Assembly: GCA_001595885.1 (NCBI GenBank)
Contig: LSSH01000025.1
Location: 1 to 22,788, forward strand
Direction: 5' to 3'
Source: Candidatus Proteinoplasmatales archaeon SG8-5
GTDB taxonomy: Archaea > Thermoplasmatota > Thermoplasmata > SG8-5
DNA length: 22,788 nucleotides
In this document: one piece after another, positions 7,689 through 16,666 of the stretch
How the letters are laid out: each line of letters starts with the position of its first letter
How positions within the stretch are numbered: position 1 is the stretch's first letter
Position numbers and translations under genes: made by a program
The notes under the pieces: model-generated
Told to the model about the DNA's origin: nothing
The model's input: only the letters and a program-made list of their open reading frames with translations
Database searches by the model: none

Positions 7689-8642
7689 ATGGTAAAAGTG
7701 GCAGAGGAATGGCTGAACATCTGCGGTGGCTGCGAGGTTACTATCCTCGACATCGGAGAACCGCTCTTGGATCTGTTGCCAAGTTTGGAATTCGTTCACA
7801 TTCCGGTTTTAATGGATCACAAGTACCACGGCCAGACGGGCGAGGGTGATCCGAACGTTATAGAAATACCGGAGGCCGACGTCGGCATAATCTCCGGTGG
7901 AGTAAGGAACGAAAAGGAGAAGCACGTAGCCGAGGCAATGCGAAAGTCGTGCAAGACGCTCATTGCTCTCGGTGCGTGCGCGTGTAACGGCGGAATACCC
8001 GCGATGGCCAACATGGATACATTACAGGACCTATACAGCACCGTTTACAAAGAATCCGAATCCACCGAGGTATCCGAGACACCGGCGGAGAACCTGCCGC
8101 CGCTTCTGGACAGAGTCTATGCGGTGGACGAGGTCGTGCCTGTGGACATATACATACCGGGTTGCCCAACGAATCCCGCCCTCATCGTACAGGCCATCAC
8201 CGCCCTTCTCGAGGGGAAGCCCTTCGAGCTTCCGGAGAAGAGCGTTTGCGACACCTGTCCGACCAAGCGGGAGAAGAAGGCTGCCGAGGGTGCCGCCATC
8301 AAGAGGCCGCTGGACTCTGTTGACTACGACGAGAACGATTGGGAAAACACCCGCTGCTTCATGGAGCAGGGAATTCTTTGTCAAGGCCCCGTCACATTGG
8401 CAGGTTGTGCCGAAAAAGATGAGGACGGCACCGAGGTCCCGAGATGCGTCAAGGGATACATGCCCTGTCGCGGCTGCTTCGGACCGGTCAGAAAGGAGGA
8501 CAACCCCATGGTTTCTATGATGGGCGCGCTGTCATCAATCGGCTTCAATGCCAGGGATATCGAGGACAGGAAGGCGACTTTGAGCCGGTACGTGGGCGCT
8601 CATAACAAGCTCAGGCCGATGCCGAAGAGGCCGGGAGAGTGA
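7689..8642 (+). CDS. mvhG: Group 3c-like [NiFe] hydrogenase small subunit
   Basis: 317-aa iron-sulfur subunit of a cytosolic F420-non-reducing hydrogenase; it wires electrons from the NiFe site to the MvhD/Hdr partner. The proximal-cluster ligands are seen in NICGGCEVT (Cys12, Cys15), GACACNGGIPAMAN and IPGCPTNP. The C-terminal half adds two further cluster regions: CDTCPTKRE and a set running from RCFMEQGILCQGP to GYMPCRGCFGP. Length agrees with MvhG (about 300 aa). There is no twin-arginine signal, so the enzyme stays in the cytoplasm. The start ATG is set by TGGAGG eight bases upstream. mvhA follows after four bases. Confidence 0.92.
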   Translation: MVKVAEEWLNICGGCEVTILDIGEPLLDLLPSLEFVHIPVLMDHKYHGQTGEGDPNVIEIPEADVGIISGGVRNEKEKHVAEAMRKSCKTLIALGACACNGGIPAMANMDTLQDLYSTVYKESESTEVSETPAENLPPLLDRVYAVDEVVPVDIYIPGCPTNPALIVQAITALLEGKPFELPEKSVCDTCPTKREKKAAEGAAIKRPLDSVDYDENDWENTRCFMEQGILCQGPVTLAGCAEKDEDGTEVPRCVKGYMPCRGCFGPVRKEDNPMVSMMGALSSIGFNARDIEDRKATLSRYVGAHNKLRPMPKRPGE

Positions 8643-8646
8643 TAAA

Positions 8647-10092
8647 ATGGGAAAAACATTGACTATAGCACCGGTTTCGAGACTTGAAGGGCACGCGAAG
8701 GTCACCATCGACCTGGACGATGCGGGTAACGTGGTCGATGCCAGAATGCAGACCGTGGAGCTCAGGGGATTCGAGAGGTTCGCCATTGGCCGCCCGGTCG
8801 AGGAGATGCCCCGGATCACCACATCCATCTGTGGTGTATGCCCGTGGTCGCATCACCTTGCCTCGGCAAAGACGAACGACGCCGTCTTCGGTGTCACCCC
8901 GCCCCCTGCGGGAACCAAGCTGAGGGAGCTGTGCAACAGCATCGCGTTCACAGAGGAGCACATTCTACACTTCTTCTTCCTGGCAGGTGCGGACTTCGTA
9001 ATGGGCCCTGATGCGGAATACCCGGTCAGGAATGTGATAGGCATAGCCCAGGCGAATCCCGACATCGGGAAGAAGGTCGTGCGGAACAGGCACCTGGGGG
9101 CCAAGATGTTGAACATCGTTTCCGGTAAGACCATTCACCCCGTGACCGCCGTCCCCGGTGGATTCAGCAAGCCACTGAAGGAAGCAGAGCGCCAGAAGGT
9201 CCTGGCAATGGCCGAGGAGGTCCTGGAATTTGCTAAGTTCTCCATGTCGTTCGCCAAGGAGAACCTGTTCCCGAAGTACCTGGACGTCGTTAAGACGCTC
9301 GGAGTCATAAACACCGGGTTCATGGGAACGGTCAAGGATGATGGCACATTCGACTGTTACGATGGCAAGATACGCCTGATGAAACCTGACGGATCGCACA
9401 CCGATTTCGCTTACGACCAGTACCTCGATCATATAAGCGAGAACGTACTGCCCTGGTCATACATGAAGTTCCCCTACGCCAAGTCGTGGGGCGAGGGCTT
9501 CGACATGAACCTGGACGCGCCGAAGGGCATCTACAGGACAAACACCCTCGCAAGATTGAACGTCTGTGACAAGATGAGCACCCCGCTGGCCCAGGCCGAA
9601 CTCGAGGAGTTCAGAAAAGAGTTCGGAAGACCTGCACAGGCAACGCTACTGTATAACTGGGCAAGGCTGATAGAGCTGCTGCACCACGCCGAGAACGCCG
9701 TCAGGCTGCTGAACGACCCGGAGATAACCAGCAAGGAGACGAGGGTACCGGTCACGCCCAGGGCGGCAAGAGGAGTCGGATGCACGGAGGCTCCGCGCGG
9801 AACCCTGATACACGACTACACGACCGACGAGAAGGGCATGATTACGAAGTGCAACCTCATCGTAGGAACGACGCACAACAACGCCCCCATCAACATGTCG
9901 GTGAAGCAGGCGGCGACATCGCTCATCCAGAACGGCCAGTACGACGAGGGAATACTCAACAAGGTCGAGATGGCGATCAGGGCCTACGACCCCTGTCTGA
10001 GCTGTGCCACCCACAACCTCGACGGTACGATCGCCGTGAGCCTCGAGATCAAGGACGCTGACGGAAACGTCATTGCCTCGATGAGGAACTGA
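8647..10092 (+). CDS. mvhA: Group 3c-like [NiFe] hydrogenase large subunit
   Basis: 481-aa catalytic subunit that splits or forms H2. The L1 nickel motif is ICGVCPWSHH (Cys62, Cys65, His69) and the L2 motif is DPCLSCATH (448-456), supplying the four nickel-binding cysteines. Ser precedes the L1 Ile where many hydrogenases have Arg. After His456 a 25-residue tail remains, as expected for a precursor cut by the maturation protease encoded upstream on the opposite strand. GGGAGAGTGAT across the mvhG stop supplies the ribosome site. No separate mvhD follows; the convergent hdrA fusion supplies that domain. The family places it in group 3c (MvhA-like); no F420-binding FrhB gene is present. Confidence 0.93.
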   Translation: MGKTLTIAPVSRLEGHAKVTIDLDDAGNVVDARMQTVELRGFERFAIGRPVEEMPRITTSICGVCPWSHHLASAKTNDAVFGVTPPPAGTKLRELCNSIAFTEEHILHFFFLAGADFVMGPDAEYPVRNVIGIAQANPDIGKKVVRNRHLGAKMLNIVSGKTIHPVTAVPGGFSKPLKEAERQKVLAMAEEVLEFAKFSMSFAKENLFPKYLDVVKTLGVINTGFMGTVKDDGTFDCYDGKIRLMKPDGSHTDFAYDQYLDHISENVLPWSYMKFPYAKSWGEGFDMNLDAPKGIYRTNTLARLNVCDKMSTPLAQAELEEFRKEFGRPAQATLLYNWARLIELLHHAENAVRLLNDPEITSKETRVPVTPRAARGVGCTEAPRGTLIHDYTTDEKGMITKCNLIVGTTHNNAPINMSVKQAATSLIQNGQYDEGILNKVEMAIRAYDPCLSCATHNLDGTIAVSLEIKDADGNVIASMRN

Positions 10093-10204
10093 GCGGTCCA
10101 AGCCTATAGCAAACATCAAGGTCTAGCTTGTGCTCTGAGTATAGTTACAAGGGATCTCACTGGTTGACTTACATCCACCCAATATACAAAAGCGTCTTAT
10201 CCGG
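10093..10204. other. Convergent intergenic region mvhA / hdrA-mvhD
   Basis: 112 bp between two converging stops. Only weak imperfect stems are visible (for example CAAGC near 10099 with GCTTG near 10128) and there is no strong T-tract, so I cannot name a terminator. No small gene is evident. Confidence 0.5.
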
Positions 10205-13200
10205 TCAACCGGAGTAAGGGTTCGGGCCCATCGACCTGATGAGCTCGGTCATCTCCTTCATGACCTCGGCGAACTTCTGGCCCTCCGATGCGGACACCCA
10301 TTCGAGCCTGAAACGCTCGGGTTCGAGCCCGAAGTCCTCGAGCATGAGCATGATGGCATCGGCGCGGCTTTCGGCCGTCTTGTTGCCCTCCAGGTAGTGA
10401 CAGTCTCCGGGATGGCAGCCGCAGATGACGACGCCGTCCGCGCCGTTCATGAAGGCCTCGATAACGAAGTTGGGGTGAACCATGCCCGAGCACATTACTC
10501 GCAACACGCGAACGTTTGCAGGATACTGGTATCTTGAAACCCCAGCCAGGTCCGCACCGGCATAGGAGCACCAGTTGCAGCAGAACGCGACAATGCGTGG
10601 TTCGAAATCCGTGTCGGGCGGCCCCTCACCCGTCCTCTCAATGGCGCTCTTGCCCTGGGCCATTATCTGGTCATAGGTGAACCCTCTGGTGTAAACGCCC
10701 TGCTTCGGGCACGTTGCCATGCAAACGCCGCAACCCTTGCATATCGCCTCGTTGAGGTCGACCGTCTTCTTTATCTGATTTTCGTACATGTATTCGATGA
10801 GGGTTATCGCCTTGAACGGGCAGGTGTCAATACAGTAGGCGCAGCCATCGCAATTCTTGTCCACCACGAAGGAGATGTTCCCCGAGAGGGTCAACTCTCC
10901 TTTCATAATGGGGATGGCGGCCCGTGATGCCGCCCCCTCCGCCTGAGCGATGGCATCGGCCATGTTCTTGGGGTAATGGGCACTGCCGGAAACGTAAACA
11001 CCGTCAGAAGCAAAGTCCAACGGCCTTATCTTGGCATGTGCCTCCGTAAAGAAGTTGCCCGGCCCTGTCGGAACCTTGAACAGCTTCTTGATCTTCTCGT
11101 AATCCTCTCCGCCCTCGGTCTCGGCTGTGAGCACGAGCAGGTCGGGTTGGAATGTGTGTTCCTCCCCGTACACCGCGTCCTTAACGGTGACAGTGACGTT
11201 GCCTTCCTGGTCGACTTCGACCGCCGGTTGCTCCTCGTTAAGGTAACGGATGATCTTGACCCTGTCATCTTCGATAACACTTGCGAAATACTCCTCTTCT
11301 TCCTTGCCGAACACCCTGATGTCCCTGTATAATATCGAGATGTCCGAATTGGGATTGGCCTCCTTTAATAGTCTGGCATTCTTTATGGAAACACCGCAAC
11401 CTATGCGGCAACAATAGGGCCTTTCCTCATCCATCGCTCCCACGCAGTTGATCATCACCGCGTTCCTGACCTCTGGGACCTCGCCCTCTTTGAGCATCCT
11501 CTCGAGTTCGATCTGGGTGATTATCTTAGGGCTTTGGCCGTAGCCGCAAAGCCCGTCAAGGTCGATCTCCTTGAAGCCAGTGGCAATGATTGCCGTCCCG
11601 AACTCCTGCTCCACCTCGCCCTTGGGGGTTTTGATATTAGCGTTGAAGTTACCGATGAACCCTTCGAGCTCAATCAGTTCAGCTTCAGTGTAAACGGTGA
11701 TGTGCTCGTCCTTTCGCACCCTCTCGATTATCGGATCGAGAACATCGACGGCCCTCACATCCGAAGGGAACAGCGAATGGAGGTCCCTGAGGTTTCCTCC
11801 AAGCTCCTTTTCCTTTTCAATAATGAACGAGTCAATGCCCATGTCCGCCAGTGAGATGGCCGCTCGCATTCCGGACAGGCCCCCGCCCACTATCATCGTC
11901 TTCGGAATAACACTGACAGTCCTTTCCTCAAGAGGTTCGAGCATAGCTGACTTTACCACAGCCATCCTGATGAGGTCCTTGGACTTCTCGGTGGCCTTGG
12001 CTGGTTCATGGGAGTGGACCCACGAACACTGGTTCCGGATGTTGGCCATTTCGAAGAGATACTTGTTCAGGCCAGCCTCGGCAATAGTGTCCTGGAACAG
12101 ACCGCCGTGGGTCCTCGGAGAGCAGGCTGCGACAATGACCCTGTTAAGCCCTTCCTCTTCTATCTTCTCCTTGATTGTCTTCTGAATGTCCTCTGAGCAA
12201 ACGAACATCTCGTGGGTGGCGTAGACAACGTTGGGCAGCTCGCTTGCATACCTTGTAACGTCCTCGACGTCAACGTAGTTGGCAATGTTCTTGCCGCAAT
12301 GGCACACGAATATGCCTATCCTGGGCTCCTCACCAGCCACGTCCTTCTCCGGGACCGGCTCTGCAGGTACGACCTTGTCCCTGTCCTTAATCGGGATCAT
12401 CGCTTTCGCTGCTGCGCCACTGCCCATGGCAACACTGTCGGGGATGTCCTTCGGTCCTTGATTGCATCCGGCAAGGTAAATGCCCTCTCGGGTCGACTGG
12501 ATAGGATCCGTCATCACAGATTCCGTCTTGAAGAATCCGTCATCATCGACCTCGATGTCCAGTATTCCTGCGAGCTTGGGATTGTCCTTTGACGGCATGA
12601 TCGCGGTGGACAGGACGAGCAAATCGACCGTCTTGTCCTGAACCTCCCTCGTGTGGGTGTCCATGTACTTGATAGTGATGCTGCCATCCTCGTTCTCGTA
12701 GACGGACGAAGGTCGTGATCTGATGTACTCCACGCCCATTCCCTTTGCCTTGTCGTAATACTGCTGGAAATCTTTGCCGTAGGCTCTCAGGTCCATGTAG
12801 AAAATTGAAACCTCGGTATCAGGTTCGGCCTCCTTGATTATGGAAGCCTCCTTGGTTGCGTACATGCAGCAGACCCGCGAGCAATATGGAAATCCGAGCT
12901 GCTTGCTCCGGGACCCAACGCACTGTATCCAGGCGATGGACTTTGGTTTCGTCGCATCCGAAGGCCGGTAAATCTTGCCCTCGGTGGGACCGAATGAAGA
13001 TAACAGCCGCTCGAACTGCATTGCAGTGATGACGTTCGGATACTTACCGTAGCCGTACTCGCGCCTCATCTCGAGAGGTTCGAACAGCTCGAATCCTGTG
13101 GCAACGATGACGCTGCCCACCTTGACCTCGATGTCCTCGGATTTCTCGAGGAAGGAAATCGCGCCCGGCTCGCACACCCGCTCGCAGGAGCCGCAGCCGA

Positions 13201-13828
13201 CGCAGGCGTCGTAATCGATGGTATAAACGATGGGCACCGCCTGCGGGAACTCGATGTAAATGGCCTTACGCTTTGCGAGCTTCTCCTCGAAGAAGCTGGT
13301 CACTTCCACCGGGCAGACCGGAACGCAATCATCGCAGCCAGTGCACTTGTCAGGGTCAACGTACTTGCTCTTCCTGAACACGTGGGCAGTGAAATCTCCG
13401 GCTTCACCTTCAAGACTGGCCAGCTCGGCATACGTCATCAGGGTTATGTTGGGGTGTCTTGACACCTCGACCATCTTCGGGGCTGACGTGCATATCGAGC
13501 AATCGTTCGTGGGGAATGTCTTGTCAAGCTTGACCATGTTACCGCCGATCGTCGAGGTCTTGTCGATTAGCACGACGCGATATCCCTTGTCTGCGATATC
13601 GAGTGCTGCCTGCATACCCGTTATGCCCGCGCCCACGATCAGAACGTCTCCTTCGATCTTCTTCTTCAGCTTCCTGAAGGCCATCTCCGACACGACCTTC
13701 ACGTCACTGTCAACGTCCCTGGTCTGGTCGTCCAGAAGCATGATCTCCGGTACTTGTATCAGGTAATCGTCATCGAGGGGAACGTCCTCGTAATACTGTT
13801 GGATTATTTCGTCACTCTGGTCTGGCAT
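10205..13828 (-). CDS. hdrA: Tandem HdrA-HdrA-MvhD fusion protein
   Basis: 1207-aa flavin/iron-sulfur protein with two HdrA modules and a terminal MvhD domain. Module 1: FAD fingerprint VGAGITGM (about 65-72), canonical HdrA FPTNDCSIC-PKM cysteines (110, 113), and an inserted ferredoxin domain (Cys162-172 and Cys209-219, ending CEPGAI). Module 2: HdrA N-domain with CHCGKNIA (509-516), second FAD fingerprint VGGGLSGM (about 647-654), no inserted ferredoxin. Then two [4Fe-4S] motifs (Cys993-1003; 1030-1040) and an MvhD [2Fe-2S] domain from about 1078 (CCNWC, MCSG, GCHPGDC). It should bifurcate electrons between ferredoxin and a disulfide or fumarate partner, with MvhD docking MvhGA. I prefer the ATG at 13828 behind GAGGCGG; a TTG at 13855 would add nine residues and a 44-bp overlap with korC. 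Usual HdrA is about 650 aa. Confidence 0.9.
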   Translation of the reverse strand: MPDQSDEIIQQYYEDVPLDDDYLIQVPEIMLLDDQTRDVDSDVKVVSEMAFRKLKKKIEGDVLIVGAGITGMQAALDIADKGYRVVLIDKTSTIGGNMVKLDKTFPTNDCSICTSAPKMVEVSRHPNITLMTYAELASLEGEAGDFTAHVFRKSKYVDPDKCTGCDDCVPVCPVEVTSFFEEKLAKRKAIYIEFPQAVPIVYTIDYDACVGCGSCERVCEPGAISFLEKSEDIEVKVGSVIVATGFELFEPLEMRREYGYGKYPNVITAMQFERLLSSFGPTEGKIYRPSDATKPKSIAWIQCVGSRSKQLGFPYCSRVCCMYATKEASIIKEAEPDTEVSIFYMDLRAYGKDFQQYYDKAKGMGVEYIRSRPSSVYENEDGSITIKYMDTHTREVQDKTVDLLVLSTAIMPSKDNPKLAGILDIEVDDDGFFKTESVMTDPIQSTREGIYLAGCNQGPKDIPDSVAMGSGAAAKAMIPIKDRDKVVPAEPVPEKDVAGEEPRIGIFVCHCGKNIANYVDVEDVTRYASELPNVVYATHEMFVCSEDIQKTIKEKIEEEGLNRVIVAACSPRTHGGLFQDTIAEAGLNKYLFEMANIRNQCSWVHSHEPAKATEKSKDLIRMAVVKSAMLEPLEERTVSVIPKTMIVGGGLSGMRAAISLADMGIDSFIIEKEKELGGNLRDLHSLFPSDVRAVDVLDPIIERVRKDEHITVYTEAELIELEGFIGNFNANIKTPKGEVEQEFGTAIIATGFKEIDLDGLCGYGQSPKIITQIELERMLKEGEVPEVRNAVMINCVGAMDEERPYCCRIGCGVSIKNARLLKEANPNSDISILYRDIRVFGKEEEEYFASVIEDDRVKIIRYLNEEQPAVEVDQEGNVTVTVKDAVYGEEHTFQPDLLVLTAETEGGEDYEKIKKLFKVPTGPGNFFTEAHAKIRPLDFASDGVYVSGSAHYPKNMADAIAQAEGAASRAAIPIMKGELTLSGNISFVVDKNCDGCAYCIDTCPFKAITLIEYMYENQIKKTVDLNEAICKGCGVCMATCPKQGVYTRGFTYDQIMAQGKSAIERTGEGPPDTDFEPRIVAFCCNWCSYAGADLAGVSRYQYPANVRVLRVMCSGMVHPNFVIEAFMNGADGVVICGCHPGDCHYLEGNKTAESRADAIMLMLEDFGLEPERFRLEWVSASEGQKFAEVMKEMTELIRSMGPNPYSG

Positions 13829-14351
13829 TCTTACCCGCCTCGTATCCTCTGTCAAAGGCGTTGATGTTCAATTCGGTGAACCGCTTGGGCACGCTGTCGA
13901 TGACCGCCTTCTTCACCGCTTCCGGGTCCAGAAGGTCGTAGATGCCGGTCATGGCGCCGACCATGGCGATGTTGGTCACGATCTTGTTACCGAGGTCCTC
14001 GGCGATTTTCTGCACCTTGACCTTGTAGATGGGCCGGCCGATGTCGTGCTTCGGTACCAGGTCCGGATCGATTATTATGACGGTGTCGTCGCGGATGTCA
14101 TGGCGATAGGTGTCGAAGGCCTCCTGGGCCATTGCGACATAGAGATCAGTGCTGGTGGGTCGCGGGTATCCGATCTTCTCGTCCGAGATTATCACCTCCG
14201 ACCGCGCCGCGCCGCCCCTGGCCTCGGGCCCGTACGATTGGCTCTGCACCGCGTTCAGGTCCGAGAACACGCACGCCGCCTTTCCGTAGATGAACCCGGC
14301 CAGGATGACCCCTTGACCGCCGAAACCGCAGATCCTGATTTCTTTCTTCAC
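13812..14351 (-). CDS. korC: 2-oxoglutarate:ferredoxin oxidoreductase gamma subunit
   Basis: 179-aa gamma subunit of the 2-oxoacid:ferredoxin oxidoreductase family; it forms part of the CoA-binding and inter-subunit surface. The signature RICGFGGQGVILAG is at the N-terminus, and EARGGAARSEVIISDEKIGYP follows, both typical of KorC/PorG. It starts with GTG inside the korB stop (GTGA overlap), so translation is coupled to korB, and it overlaps the hdrA fusion by 17 bp. Length matches stand-alone KorC. Assignment to 2-oxoglutarate comes from the whole korDABC set rather than this subunit alone. Confidence 0.9.
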   Translation of the reverse strand: MKKEIRICGFGGQGVILAGFIYGKAACVFSDLNAVQSQSYGPEARGGAARSEVIISDEKIGYPRPTSTDLYVAMAQEAFDTYRHDIRDDTVIIIDPDLVPKHDIGRPIYKVKVQKIAEDLGNKIVTNIAMVGAMTGIYDLLDPEAVKKAVIDSVPKRFTELNINAFDRGYEAGKNARPE

Positions 14352-15226
14352 TTGCCTCCCCCCTTCGCATCGTCGCGCTCGATAAGGCGCTCGACCATCT
14401 TCTCATACTCCTCGAAGAAGCCGGCCTTCACCTCGTTCTGGAACACGCCGATCTGGAACATCTGCTTGACCTTCTCCTTCTCATCATCGGTGCCGTAGTT
14501 CATTATCTTCTCGTACTCCTCGATGAGGATGGTGTTGTCCTCGTACCACGTCCACAGTGCGTCTATCTTGCCCAGCTTGTTCCGCCTGCCGTATGCGGTG
14601 GGGCACGGCGACATCAGTTCGATGAGGGCGAAGCCCTTGTTCTGCAGCCCGTCCTTGATAGACTTGATTGGCTGGTAGGGGTAGAATATGGGCCATCTGG
14701 CCACGTAGGCCGCGCCCAGGGCCGTTGCTAGCTCTGAGATGTTGAACGCCTGCTCGATGTTGCCGTAGGGTGCCGTGGTCGCGATGCTTCCGAGCGGTGC
14801 GGTGGGAGCCAGCTGGCCCCCGGTCATTCCGTATATAAAATTATTCAGCAATATCACGGTCATGTCGATGTTCCGGCGTGCCGCGTGGATGAAGTGGTTG
14901 CCCCCGATGCCTGTGCAGTCACCGTCGCCGGTGAAGACGATGACGTTGAGTTCCGGATTCGCCGCCTTTATTCCAGTGGCTAAGGATAACGCACGACCGT
15001 GGGTCGTGTGCAATCCGTCCGCATTGATGTATCCGGGGATTCGCGACGAGCAGCCGATGCCCGAGGCCAGCGCTATGGTGTCAATGTCTATCTCCAGTTC
15101 TTCGATGGCCCTCAACGTGTAGTCCACGGCCACACCGTGACCGCAGCCGTTGCAGAAGATGGTCGGCAGCATGCCGTCCCTCAGATATTTCTCCCTCAGC
15201 ACGTTCGCGTCAGCCATTTCCGTCAT
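14348..15226 (-). CDS. korB: 2-oxoglutarate:ferredoxin oxidoreductase beta subunit (TPP-binding)
   Basis: 292-aa thiamine-pyrophosphate subunit that decarboxylates the 2-oxoacid. The N-terminal CNGCGHG supplies the family's conserved cysteines, LHTTHGRALSLATGIK is the KorB hallmark, and the TPP/Mg site is GDGDCTGIGGNHFIHAARR followed by LNNFIYGMTGGQ. This pattern and the four-subunit layout fit KorB better than PorB. The ATG overlaps the korA stop (ATGA). The reaction is 2-oxoglutarate + CoA + oxidised ferredoxin to succinyl-CoA, CO2 and reduced ferredoxin, reversible in anaerobes. It lies in the middle of the long minus-strand run. Confidence 0.93.
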   Translation of the reverse strand: MTEMADANVLREKYLRDGMLPTIFCNGCGHGVAVDYTLRAIEELEIDIDTIALASGIGCSSRIPGYINADGLHTTHGRALSLATGIKAANPELNVIVFTGDGDCTGIGGNHFIHAARRNIDMTVILLNNFIYGMTGGQLAPTAPLGSIATTAPYGNIEQAFNISELATALGAAYVARWPIFYPYQPIKSIKDGLQNKGFALIELMSPCPTAYGRRNKLGKIDALWTWYEDNTILIEEYEKIMNYGTDDEKEKVKQMFQIGVFQNEVKAGFFEEYEKMVERLIERDDAKGGGK

Positions 15227-16407
15227 AGGTTCGCCTCCAGTATCTCGACAAGTTCTACAGGCAGGTGCATCTCCCCGCCAACCTTCGGGGCCAGGACTAT
15301 TTCACAGTCCTTGGCAGCGTATTCGGTGATCGGGTGCACCATCTGTCCCAGGTTCATCTCCGGGACGATGATCTTGTTGACCTTCTTCGACAGCTCGTTC
15401 ACCTGTTTGATCGGGAAGGGCCAAGTTATCCTCATCCTGAGCATTCCTACCTTGATGCCCTTTTCACGGGCAATCTGAACGGCAGTTTCAGAAGGTCTGG
15501 CCGAAGCGCCGTAAGTCACGAGGGCGATCTCGGCGTCGTCCAGCTGTATCTCCTCTAGGTCTGTCAACGCCTCGCGGTCGTCCTCGATCTTCGAGATGAT
15601 CCTCCTGATGAGCTCCTCGTGGTCCTTTTGCTTGTCAGTCGCTGGGAATCCCTTCTTGTTGTGAGTGAGCCCGGTCACGTAAGTGCGGTACCCGCTGCCG
15701 AAGGTCGGGAAGTCTGGAACCTTGCTGTCTCTGGTCTGGGAGTTCGTGAAGGGCAGGAACTCCTCCTTTGGCACGGTCGCCGGCACCCTGTCAATGAGCT
15801 CCATCTCATCCTCATCGGGAATGACGACCTTCTCCCTCAGATGGCCAACCTCGCCGTCCGTCATCAGGCAGACCGGGTGTCGGTACTTCTCCGAGAGGTT
15901 GAACGCATCGATGGCCATGTCGAGCGATTCCTGCACCGTGCTCGGGGCCAACGCTATCGCGGTCATGTCACCGTGGCTGCCCCAACGGGCCTGCATCATG
16001 TCCCCCTGAGCACCAAGGGTGGGCTGGCCCGTGGACGGTCCGGTGCGCTGCACGTTGGCGATAACGCACGGGGTCTCAGTCATGATGGCATACCCGTAGT
16101 TCTCCATCATCAGGGAGAACCCCGGTCCGGACGTGGCCGTCATTGCCTTCGCCCCCGCCCAGGCGGCGCCGATGACGGCACCTATGCTTCCTATCTCGTC
16201 CTCCATCTGGATGAACGTACCTTTCACTCTCGGCATTAGCCTCGCCGCGCCTTCGGCCACCTCGGATGCGGGGGTGATGGGATAACCGCCGAAGAAGGAG
16301 ACGCCGGCCAGCAGCGCACCGTAGGTAACGGCCATGTCGCCCTGGATGAACTGGACCTTCTCTCCTAGCACACGCCTGATTCTCTCAGGGTCTCGCTCAT
16401 ACCTCAT
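15223..16407 (-). CDS. korA: 2-oxoglutarate:ferredoxin oxidoreductase alpha subunit
   Basis: 394-aa alpha subunit carrying the pyrimidine-binding and transketolase C-terminal-like domains. The substrate-loop motif GGYPITPASEVAE (about 40-52), the TSGPGFSLM motif (about 92-100) and the downstream GSHGD segment are characteristic of KorA. The C-terminal third has RMRITWPFP and IVPEMNLGQM, typical of the family. The ATG at 16407 has GGAGGG eight bases before it and overlaps the korD stop by 11 bp. Overlap with korB on the other side indicates tight translational coupling. Confidence 0.93.
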   Translation of the reverse strand: MRYERDPERIRRVLGEKVQFIQGDMAVTYGALLAGVSFFGGYPITPASEVAEGAARLMPRVKGTFIQMEDEIGSIGAVIGAAWAGAKAMTATSGPGFSLMMENYGYAIMTETPCVIANVQRTGPSTGQPTLGAQGDMMQARWGSHGDMTAIALAPSTVQESLDMAIDAFNLSEKYRHPVCLMTDGEVGHLREKVVIPDEDEMELIDRVPATVPKEEFLPFTNSQTRDSKVPDFPTFGSGYRTYVTGLTHNKKGFPATDKQKDHEELIRRIISKIEDDREALTDLEEIQLDDAEIALVTYGASARPSETAVQIAREKGIKVGMLRMRITWPFPIKQVNELSKKVNKIIVPEMNLGQMVHPITEYAAKDCEIVLAPKVGGEMHLPVELVEILEANL

Positions 16408-16660
16408 TTACGATCCCTCCAATGATGAGCCTGCTCTTGGTCTCCTTGGGCTCACCTTCCTCTTCGGGAATGACAGTGATTGCAAAGTCCGGGCATAACA
16501 GCTCGCACAGCCTGCAGAAGTTGCATTCGTTCTCCTCCTTCAGCTTGGGCGGGTAGACGCCGCGCTTATTCAGCTCGGCAGATATCTCGAGCGCGTCAAC
16601 GGGGCACCTTATAACGCATATCTCGCAGCCTTTGCACCAGTCCTTGATTATCTCAATCAT
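16397..16660 (-). CDS. korD: 2-oxoglutarate:ferredoxin oxidoreductase delta subunit (2[4Fe-4S] ferredoxin)
   Basis: 87-aa ferredoxin-like subunit that takes electrons from the TPP centre. Two complete motifs are visible, CKGCEICVIRCP (from Cys9) and CNFCRLCELLCP, each binding one [4Fe-4S] cluster. The segment between them, NKRGVYPPKL, is the spacer usual in KorD. It begins six bases after the tfrA stop with TGAGGT as ribosome site and overlaps korA, so it joins the fumarate-reductase genes and the kor genes in one transcript. Confidence 0.92.
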   Translation of the reverse strand: MIEIIKDWCKGCEICVIRCPVDALEISAELNKRGVYPPKLKEENECNFCRLCELLCPDFAITVIPEEEGEPKETKSRLIIGGIVNEV

Positions 16661-16666
16661 GGAACC

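Noticed and set aside
10093..10204. Terminator hairpin between mvhA and hdrA
   Set aside because: Only short imperfect stems and no T-tract; not enough to call.
13829..13855. TTG start for the HdrA fusion
   Set aside because: It would extend the overlap with korC to 44 bp; the ATG at 13828 has GAGGCGG before it and a shorter overlap. Not fully excluded.
15619..16239. 206-codon plus-strand open frame inside korA
   Set aside because: Antisense shadow of korA, Arg/His/Val-rich with no family motif.
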